DNA from: Sulfidibacterium sp036244975
GTDB taxonomy: Bacteria; Bacteroidota; Bacteroidia; Bacteroidales; F082
Direction of reading: 5' to 3'
Assembly: GCA_036244975.1 (NCBI GenBank)
Contig: BTTE01000006.1
Span: forward strand, 1 to 64,000
DNA: 64,000 nt
The position numbers and the translations under genes were made by a program. The notes beneath the pieces were generated by a model. That model was not told the DNA's origin. It did no database searches and worked only from the letters and a program-made list of their open reading frames with translations. Positions 17,049 through 23,956 of this stretch are shown here, piece by piece. Each line of letters starts with the position of its first letter. Within the stretch, counting starts at the first letter, position 1.

Positions 17049-17513
17049 ATGAAAATTTCAAGTATTGCAATTGTGCTACTGGGTTTTATGTTGAATCCTT
17101 TTACAAACGTGCAGGCACAGGACGTTAAAGCCAACGACATTGTGGGTGTCTGGCTTACTCAGGACAAGGACTCCCATGTGGAAATCTACAAAGAAGGCGA
17201 TAAGTATTTTGGTAAAATCATCTGGTTGGAGACCCCTAACGACAGTATAACGGGAAAACCGAAATTGGACGACAAAAACCCTGACCCTGCCTTACAAAAC
17301 AGACCTATTATGGGATTAAACTTATTGAGTAATTTTGTTTTTGATGGAGAAAATGAGTGGGAAAATGGGAAAATTTATGACCCCAAAAAAGGGAAAACCT
17401 ACAGCTGCTATATGGAATTCACCGATAAACAAAAAGACCGTCTGAAAATCAGAGGTTATATTGGTATAAGCCTGTTGGGAAGAACGGTTTATTGGACCAG
17501 AGTCAAGAAATAG
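17049..17513 (+). CDS. DUF2147 family secreted protein
   Basis: This 154-residue protein has a signal peptide ending near residue 24 (NVQAQ) and a small beta-rich domain. The pattern IVGVWLTQDKDSHVEIYKEGDKYFG, then KIIWLE, and a C-terminal RGYIGISLLGRTVYWTRV, match DUF2147, a lipocalin-like family of unknown function. It sits between the fusion protein and ATPase genes with gaps of 94 and 110 bases, so it may be transcribed separately or act as an accessory of the transporter. Confidence 0.85.
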   Translation: MKISSIAIVLLGFMLNPFTNVQAQDVKANDIVGVWLTQDKDSHVEIYKEGDKYFGKIIWLETPNDSITGKPKLDDKNPDPALQNRPIMGLNLLSNFVFDGENEWENGKIYDPKKGKTYSCYMEFTDKQKDRLKIRGYIGISLLGRTVYWTRVKK

Positions 17514-17623
17514 TCCGTTGATATATCTCCGGGCCAGACAACAGATGACCTGATCAGATTCTTTTACAAATAGCTTATTTATTCATTTCCTTAAAACAAA
17601 AAACAAGGAAAAAAGGGGGTGTT

Positions 17624-18550
17624 ATGTCCGTATCCGTTAATATAAAAAATATAATCAAATCTTACGAAAATGCTGATGCGCTGAAAGATATAAGTCTTGA
17701 GATTGTGCCAAACGAACTGTTTGGCTTCATAGGTCCCGATGGCGCCGGCAAGACAACGCTGTTCCGTATTCTGACCAGTTTAATCCTGGCCGATAGCGGA
17801 ACAGTGGCCATTGACCATTGGGATGTCGTGAAAGACTACAAAGAAATCAGGAGAATAACAGGCTATATGCCCGGTCGGTTTTCTTTGTATATGGATCTTA
17901 CCGTGGAAGAAAATTTACAGTTTTATGCACAGTTATTCGGGACAAACATAAAGGAAAATTACGACCTCATAAAAGATGTTTACGAACAAATTGTCCCCTT
18001 TAAAAACCGGCGGGCCGGGGCATTGTCCGGAGGCATGAAACAAAAGCTCGCTTTGTCGTGTGCCCTGATTCACAAGCCACAACTACTCATACTGGATGAA
18101 CCTACCACCGGCGTGGATGCCGTGTCGCGAAAAGAGTTCTGGGAACTGCTTAAAAAAATGCAGAAAAAAGAGATTACCATTTTGGTTTCTACTCCTTACA
18201 TGGATGAAGCGGCACTGTGCGACCGGGTTGCCCTGATGCAATCCGGAAAGTTGATGGCAGTAGATACGCCGCAGCAAATTGTTAATGATTTTGCAGGAAA
18301 CCTGCTTGCCGTGAAAACAGGCAATATTCATCCGTTGCTAAACGATTTGGCTGCTTTTGCAGAAGCCGGCCGGGTTTATCGTTTCGGCGATACCGTGCAT
18401 TTGACGACACGAGACAATCCGGATAAAACCGGAGAAAAAATCTATGCTTTCCTGAAAAAGAAAGGATATGAAGAAATATCTGTGGAAAAGGTAACTCCGG
18501 TTATTGAAGACCGTTTTCTCGCTTTGATGAATAACATTACCGCCACATGA
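17624..18550 (+). CDS. ABC transporter ATP-binding protein (first half of a YbhF-like pair)
   Basis: This 308-residue ATPase has Walker A GPDGAGKTT at about 37-45, the signature LSGGMKQKLALS, and Walker B LLILDEPTTGVD. A purine-rich Shine-Dalgarno-like stretch precedes the ATG. The C-terminal 80 residues form an accessory domain typical of ABC-2 exporters. It overlaps the second ATPase gene by 4 bases (ATGA). Together they correspond to the two ATPase halves that are fused in E. coli YbhF. Confidence 0.92.
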   Translation: MSVSVNIKNIIKSYENADALKDISLEIVPNELFGFIGPDGAGKTTLFRILTSLILADSGTVAIDHWDVVKDYKEIRRITGYMPGRFSLYMDLTVEENLQFYAQLFGTNIKENYDLIKDVYEQIVPFKNRRAGALSGGMKQKLALSCALIHKPQLLILDEPTTGVDAVSRKEFWELLKKMQKKEITILVSTPYMDEAALCDRVALMQSGKLMAVDTPQQIVNDFAGNLLAVKTGNIHPLLNDLAAFAEAGRVYRFGDTVHLTTRDNPDKTGEKIYAFLKKKGYEEISVEKVTPVIEDRFLALMNNITAT

Positions 18551-19284
18551 GTAATATGGAAAAAATAATAGAGGTGCAAAGCCTCGTGAAGAAGTTCGGC
18601 AGCTTTCAGGCCAACAAAAACCTCACTTTTGATGTTTGCCGCGGCGAGATATTCGGCTTCCTCGGAGCTAACGGAGCAGGAAAAACCACAACTATCAAGA
18701 TTCTTTGCGGACTTTTAAAACCATCTTCGGGAAGTGTACAGGTAGCCGGAATAAATGTCAACAAGCACCCTGAAGCGGTAAAAAAACGTATCGGCTACAT
18801 GAGCCAGTTTTTTTCCTTGTACCGCGATATGACAGTGAAAGAAAATTTCCGCTTTTATGGGGGCGTTTACGGTCTTGGTAAAAAGGAAATTCGCGACAGA
18901 ACGCTGTTTTATCTCGACAAACTGAACATGCGCAGTTACGAAAACATGCTGCTGAAAAACATTCCGCTCGGCTGGAAACAGAAACTTGCCTTTTCGGTTG
19001 CCAGCCTGCACCGTCCGGATATCATTTTTCTCGACGAGCCTACCGGCGGCGTTGACCCGGTTACCCGCCGGCAGTTCTGGGAAATGATTTACGAAGCATC
19101 AGACAACGGAACCACGGTTTTTGTTACCACGCACTACATGGACGAAGCCGAATACTGCGAGCGGGTTTCCATTATGTCAGAAGGTGAAATAAAAGCGCTG
19201 GGACGTCCCCGCGATTTGAAAAATGATTATCAGGCAGACAATATGAACGATGTATTTCTGAAAATTGCCAGAAATGTGGAGTAA
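18547..19284 (+). CDS. ABC transporter ATP-binding protein (second half of a YbhF-like pair)
   Basis: This 245-residue ATPase has Walker A GANGAGKTTT and Walker B IIFLDEPTGGVDP. Its signature motif is changed from LSGGQ to PLGWKQKL, a substitution I associate with the second half of YbhF-type ATPases. The two composite ATP sites may therefore be unequal. It probably pairs with the preceding ATPase as a heterodimer driving the two permeases that follow. Confidence 0.92.
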   Translation: MSNMEKIIEVQSLVKKFGSFQANKNLTFDVCRGEIFGFLGANGAGKTTTIKILCGLLKPSSGSVQVAGINVNKHPEAVKKRIGYMSQFFSLYRDMTVKENFRFYGGVYGLGKKEIRDRTLFYLDKLNMRSYENMLLKNIPLGWKQKLAFSVASLHRPDIIFLDEPTGGVDPVTRRQFWEMIYEASDNGTTVFVTTHYMDEAEYCERVSIMSEGEIKALGRPRDLKNDYQADNMNDVFLKIARNVE

Positions 19285-19304
19285 AAACAATTAAAAGAAA
19301 AGCA

Positions 19305-20405
19305 ATGTGGGCATTTATTAAAAAGGAGCTTTTATATATTTTTCGCGACTACCGCACCATGCTTATCCTGTTTGGGATGCCGCTGGTGATGGTGTTGCTG
19401 TTTGGCTTTGCCATAACCAACGACATTAACAATGCTCATATTGCCATTCTCGACAAATCAAAAGATGTGGTTACGCGCGAGATCACCCAAAAACTATTGT
19501 CCTCTCATTATTTTATTCTCGACCGTTACCTGAAATCGGACAAAGAAATTGAGCCGGCTTTCCGCAAAGGAGAAATTAAGCAGGTGGTTGTTTTTGAAAA
19601 AGATTTCGCAAAAAGAATCAAAACCGAAGGGAAAGCGCATGTGCAACTGATACTGGATGCTTCCGACCCCAACACTGCCAATATTTTATATTCTTACACC
19701 AAAGGAATTATCGACACCTATATCTTTCGGAAACTAACACGTGAAGGGGGAATATCATTGCGTGTAAACATCCAAAGCACAATGCTTTACAACAAAGAGC
19801 TGAAGAGTGTGTATATGTTTGTGCCGGGTATCATCACAGTGATACTTATGCTGGTTTCCGCTATGATGACCTCGATTTCCATTACCCGTGAAAAGGAACT
19901 GGGGACGATGGAAGCGCTGCTGGTTTCGCCTGTGAAGCCGGGTATCATTATCATTGGCAAAGTAATCCCTTACGTGGTACTTTCTTTTATTAACCTGATT
20001 ATCATTCTGTTGCTATCCCGGTTTGTTTTTGGTATGCCCATTAACGGAAGTATTGCGCTATTACTCGGCGAAAGTCTGTTGTTCCTGTTCATGTCCCTTT
20101 CGCTGGGCATTCTCATTTCGACGGTGAGCAAAACCCAGCAGCAGGCTATGATGCTCTCCATGTTTGCCCTTATGCTGCCGACAATTTTGCTGTCCGGTTT
20201 CATTTTTCCCATCGAGAATATGCCGGTGGTGTTGAAGCTCCTGAGCGATATCATGCCCGGGAAGTGGTTTATTATCATTATTAAAAACATCATGCTGAAA
20301 GGCATTGGCATTACCTATTTCTGGAAAGAAACACTCATTATTTTTACCATGACCCTGCTTTTTGTTGGCATGAGTATTAAACGGTTCAGTATCCGGTTGG
20401 AATAA
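19305..20405 (+). CDS. ABC-2 type transporter permease (YbhS-like)
   Basis: This 366-residue permease has one N-terminal helix (about 19-38), a large extracytoplasmic domain (about 40-170) and five C-terminal helices with the ABC-2 motifs SITREKELGTMEALLVSPV and LPTILLSGFIFPIENMP. It should form the inner-membrane pore with the next gene product. The substrate could be a drug or a small toxic molecule. It lies 20 bases after the second ATPase gene. Confidence 0.92.
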   Translation: MWAFIKKELLYIFRDYRTMLILFGMPLVMVLLFGFAITNDINNAHIAILDKSKDVVTREITQKLLSSHYFILDRYLKSDKEIEPAFRKGEIKQVVVFEKDFAKRIKTEGKAHVQLILDASDPNTANILYSYTKGIIDTYIFRKLTREGGISLRVNIQSTMLYNKELKSVYMFVPGIITVILMLVSAMMTSISITREKELGTMEALLVSPVKPGIIIIGKVIPYVVLSFINLIIILLLSRFVFGMPINGSIALLLGESLLFLFMSLSLGILISTVSKTQQQAMMLSMFALMLPTILLSGFIFPIENMPVVLKLLSDIMPGKWFIIIIKNIMLKGIGITYFWKETLIIFTMTLLFVGMSIKRFSIRLE

Positions 20406-20423
20406 TCAGTAAAGTTACACACA

Positions 20424-21536
20424 TTGAGAACGATACGATATATATTACAAAAAGAGTTTATCCAGATATTCCGGGATAAATCGATGTTGCCCATCATCAT
20501 TCTTATTCCCATCCTGCAACTCGTGATTTTGTCCTATACGGCTACCTTTGAAATTAAAAATATCCGGTTAGTTGTGGTGGATCACGATCACTCCACGGAG
20601 TCACGACAATTGATTAATAAATTTTCGGGGTCTGAGTTCTACAAATATCTGGGGCAGGAGGATACCTACAAGCAAGCTGAAAATGCCATTGCCAAAGGCG
20701 ATGCAGACCAGATTTTGGTTATTGCACCCGATTTTGAAAAAAAGCTGTTCACAGAAAAAAAGGGAGATGTTCAAATCACCACCGATGCCATCAACGGTAG
20801 CGCCGCCAGCCTGATGGCCGCTTATGCTGTATCTATCATCAACGATTTTAACGAGGGGATTATCATCCGGAAATTTCCGCTGCATTATAAGGGATTGCCT
20901 ATCGACGTCTCTCCTTCGTTTTGGTACAATCCGGAGCTGAACTACATTACCTACATGGTTCCGGGCATTCTCGTGCTGCTCATCACTATAATTGCCCTGT
21001 TTTTGTCGTCTATGAATATTGTGAAAGAGAAAGAGCTTGGAACCATTGAGCAACTGAACGTTACACCGATAACCAAATTTGAGTTTATTGCCGGAAAGCT
21101 TATCCCGTTTTGGATTATTGCTATGGTTGACCTGCTGATTGGCCTGCTGATTGCCCGGTTTTGGTTTGGCATCATCATCGCAGGAAGTCCGTTACTGCTC
21201 ATTTTTGTTGCTGCGGTTTATCTCGTGTTGGTTTTGTCGTTGGGATTGTTTGTTTCCACGCTCACGGAAACCATGCAGCAGGCCATGTTCATCTCCTGGT
21301 TTATTTTGGTTGTGTTTATTTTGATGAGCGGCTTGTTTACCCCCATTGAAAGTATGCCATTGTGGGCACAAAATCTGGATAAGCTTAATCCGTTGGCTTA
21401 TTTTGTGAAAATCAACCGGATGATTATGCTGAAAGGGGCGGTTTTTTCCGATTTCCAAAAAGATTTTTTCATTCTAACCGGCTATGCCGCCGCCATGCTC
21501 ACTTTCTCGGCATTGAAATACCGGAAGACAAGCTGA
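20424..21536 (+). CDS. ABC-2 type transporter permease (YbhR-like)
   Basis: This 370-residue permease has the same layout as its neighbour: an N-terminal helix, an extracytoplasmic domain, and five C-terminal helices with VKEKELGTIEQLNVTPI and FILMSGLFTPIESMP. The best start is TTG at 20424, which gives MRTIRYILQKEFIQIFRDK, a standard N-terminus for the family. No ATG gives a comparable product. It is the last gene of the efflux operon. Confidence 0.9.
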   Translation: MRTIRYILQKEFIQIFRDKSMLPIIILIPILQLVILSYTATFEIKNIRLVVVDHDHSTESRQLINKFSGSEFYKYLGQEDTYKQAENAIAKGDADQILVIAPDFEKKLFTEKKGDVQITTDAINGSAASLMAAYAVSIINDFNEGIIIRKFPLHYKGLPIDVSPSFWYNPELNYITYMVPGILVLLITIIALFLSSMNIVKEKELGTIEQLNVTPITKFEFIAGKLIPFWIIAMVDLLIGLLIARFWFGIIIAGSPLLLIFVAAVYLVLVLSLGLFVSTLTETMQQAMFISWFILVVFILMSGLFTPIESMPLWAQNLDKLNPLAYFVKINRMIMLKGAVFSDFQKDFFILTGYAAAMLTFSALKYRKTS

Positions 21537-21747
21537 CCAAAAAGTTAAAGGGGCGGCTTTATAGTGGATCCAGGATAGACCGTGCAGTATTTCAAAATAT
21601 TATTTAGTTAAAAAAACAGGTTTTGTGATCTCTCCCGGAAAGGTTGTTAACTTTACGGCATACTTATAAAAAATGCTCTCATCACAGTTTATCATCGACA
21701 AGATTATCCACAAAAGACAGATATGGGCCATCTAAAAGAATCCAATA

Positions 21748-22509
21748 ATGATAGATATTAAAATCCTAAATAAAATAATTGACTTTGGTGACAAATACCG
21801 GGAAAAATACCTATTCAAAAATACCGATAAAAATAAAGTTGAAAATGACTGGTGGGATGCATTACTATTCTTTTTTGATAGAGCATATTATCAAGGGAGG
21901 AGAGATGCTGTTTCAAAAAAAGTTCATGATGCGGCATTGAAAGTATTCCAAGAATTATCACCAAATAAAAATGTTGATTTAAAGAATTTTAAGCAGGACA
22001 ATTGGCAGATTTTTGAAAATAAACTAAAGAAGGTAATCGGAAAAGGGAAAATTGGAAAATATGCTGACATTAGAATGACAATAGAAACATTTCAATTTAT
22101 TGAAAAACTTGATGATCTACAAAGAAATATATCGAGATATTCCATTGAAAAAATTAGCAACGGTAATATTAAAGAACTATATTTCGAATTACAAAAAGAA
22201 ATATTCTCGGTAGGACCTAAAATTTCCTCATTTTATTTGCGCGATTTAATCTCAATATTTTACCTTGATGACAAAATATCAGAACAAGACTTACAATTTA
22301 TTCAGCCAATCGACACATGGGTAAGGCAAGTTTGTTACAGAATAGGATTGACTAATGACCTACATGAAAACGAGATGGCTATTAGAAATAAAATCGTGAA
22401 AATTTGTAATAAGAACAATTTATCGTCATTAAAATTCAACCAGGGAGCGTGGTTTTTAGGCTCGAATTCATTCGATATATTACTGAGAAACATTGAAAAA
22501 ATTGAATAG
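21748..22509 (+). CDS. Putative HhH-GPD DNA glycosylase-like protein (AGOG-like)
   Basis: I do not recognise a named family with certainty. This 253-residue protein has the layout of helix-hairpin-helix base-excision enzymes: a hairpin FSVGPKISSFYLRD with lysine K158, then QPIDTWVRQVC with aspartate D189, then KFNQGAWFLGSN. In Ogg1/Nth enzymes the hairpin lysine and a later aspartate are catalytic. The 31-residue spacing here is closer to archaeal AGOG than to Nth. The DNA is visibly more AT-rich than its neighbours, which suggests transfer. It stands alone between the efflux operon and the ATPase pair. A guanine-oxidation repair role is inference. Confidence 0.55.
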   Translation: MIDIKILNKIIDFGDKYREKYLFKNTDKNKVENDWWDALLFFFDRAYYQGRRDAVSKKVHDAALKVFQELSPNKNVDLKNFKQDNWQIFENKLKKVIGKGKIGKYADIRMTIETFQFIEKLDDLQRNISRYSIEKISNGNIKELYFELQKEIFSVGPKISSFYLRDLISIFYLDDKISEQDLQFIQPIDTWVRQVCYRIGLTNDLHENEMAIRNKIVKICNKNNLSSLKFNQGAWFLGSNSFDILLRNIEKIE

Positions 22510-22669
22510 TAAAGAGACAGCCGTTAACAGCAAGAGCCCCTGCCGTAAATTACGGTTATCAGGAAACGACCGGTATAATTAACATTCGGCCAATTTTACT
22601 ACAAATTGCAGGCGCTTTTTCCGTTAAACGGTTTCCTGTAAACAATTCATTATTTCAGGCATAAAATTA
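22510..22669. other. Structured intergenic stretch upstream of the ATPase promoter
   Basis: This non-coding stretch carries several dyads: CCGTAA-A-TTACGG at about 22543-22555, CCGTT-A-AACGG at 22621-22631, and an 8-base inverted pair CAGGAAAC (22560-22567) with GTTTCCTG (22631-22638). Function is unknown. It may hold a terminator for the upstream gene or further protein-binding sites. Confidence 0.35.
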
Positions 22670-22733
22670 TCGTACGACAAATTTATCGTACGATAATTTG
22701 GTCGTACGATAAATTTGTCGTATATTTGTCCCG
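22670..22733 (+). promoter_or_regulatory. 16-bp-phased palindromic iterons overlapping the ATPase promoter
   Basis: The palindrome TCGTACGA occurs at 22670, 22686 and 22702. A fourth, diverged copy (TCGTATAT) starts at 22718, giving exact 16-base spacing. The fourth copy merges into a consensus -7 element TATATTTG at 22721-22728, so bound protein would cover the promoter. The spacers (ACAAATTT, ATAATTTG, ATAAATTTG) make larger inverted repeats between units. This looks like a cooperative operator for the ATPase operon. Confidence 0.8.
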
Positions 22734-22754
22734 TTAATCTTAAAACGATGCAAA

Positions 22755-23936
22755 ATGAAAAACAAAAAGATCATTCCTCTAACTCCTCATACAGGTGGCG
22801 TATTAGACCCAAATCAGGTAATCGGTAGGGAAAAAGTAATAGAGAAATACTGGAAGATTTTACAGAGACAAGGCCTTGTTTTGTACGCAGAAAGACGTTT
22901 TGGGAAAAGCGCTGTGCTAACAAAGATGAATACAGAAAACAGAGAAGGCTTTTTAACCATCTACGAGGGGGTTGAAGGGGCTACAGACGCAAATGAATTT
23001 GTAGTAAAACTATTTAATTCTGCTTTGAAAGCCAAACTAATTAAAGAAAGTAAGCTAAAAGAAATTGAAAATACTTTCCATGCAATTACCTCAAATGTCT
23101 CAAAAGTCGGGACAGTTGAATTCAGAGCAAAAGATAAAAAATGGGGAAAACAACTCAACTATTTTCTAACATTGTTAGTTGAGCAACACGAAGAAAAGTA
23201 CATTGTGATTATGCTTGACGAATTCACTATTATGTTAAACAAAATGGAAGAATCCGAAGCCACAAATATATTAGGTTATTTACGAGATTTGGTACAGATT
23301 GATTTTGCAGAAAGACTCAGGTTTGTGTATTGTGGATCCATCGGCATTGATTTGGTTTTAGATAAACTCAAAAAAAGCGGGCATAATATAGGAGATCCCA
23401 TCAACCACATAAGCAAACAAAGACTCCTTCCGTTTGGTGACGAAGAAGCTATGTTCTTTTGTGAGTGCCTAAACGAGGGTTGTAAACTTAAGTTACCAGA
23501 GGAAATTATGGAATATATCTGCACACTTTCGGATAAAATTCCTTATTTTATAGATGCAATATTTGACAAAATCAGGTATAAAACTAATATCGACGAATCT
23601 GCAATAGATACAGCTTTGAATGATATTTTAAATGATCCGGGCGACATGAACAATCTAAAGCATTTTTATGACAGGATAGATAATTTCTACCCCAATAACA
23701 TTCTCACTAATCATATCTTAAATTACTTATCCAAAAAAGATAAATACATTTCTGAGGATGATATTGCAGAGCAAATAAATAAGATTAAGGCAACGGACAG
23801 AATACTTTTAAACGATGAGGTTGACAGACTTTGGAGAGACGGATACCTTAAAAGAGAAACAATAGCCGGCAAAAGGCATTTTAAATTCAATTATTCCATC
23901 ATCAAAAAATGGTGGGCAATCAATAAGGCATATTAG
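22755..23936 (+). CDS. P-loop ATPase with C-terminal winged helix (archaeal-ATPase/STAND-like)
   Basis: This 393-residue protein opens with IGREKVIEKYW at about 23-33, a typical lead-in to AAA-like archaeal ATPase domains. Its P-loop is AERRFGKS (45-52) and Walker B is VIMLDEF (151-157). Residues about 310-390 look like a winged helix (KYISEDDIAEQINKI, VDRLWRDGYLKRE). Homologues are often accessory proteins of unknown role. It is the first gene of a two-ATPase operon controlled by the iteron promoter. It may act as a DNA-binding regulator or a defence NTPase, but the role cannot be fixed from sequence. Confidence 0.75.
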   Translation: MKNKKIIPLTPHTGGVLDPNQVIGREKVIEKYWKILQRQGLVLYAERRFGKSAVLTKMNTENREGFLTIYEGVEGATDANEFVVKLFNSALKAKLIKESKLKEIENTFHAITSNVSKVGTVEFRAKDKKWGKQLNYFLTLLVEQHEEKYIVIMLDEFTIMLNKMEESEATNILGYLRDLVQIDFAERLRFVYCGSIGIDLVLDKLKKSGHNIGDPINHISKQRLLPFGDEEAMFFCECLNEGCKLKLPEEIMEYICTLSDKIPYFIDAIFDKIRYKTNIDESAIDTALNDILNDPGDMNNLKHFYDRIDNFYPNNILTNHILNYLSKKDKYISEDDIAEQINKIKATDRILLNDEVDRLWRDGYLKRETIAGKRHFKFNYSIIKKWWAINKAY

Positions 23937-23956
23937 TTTTTTTAAATATACATACA

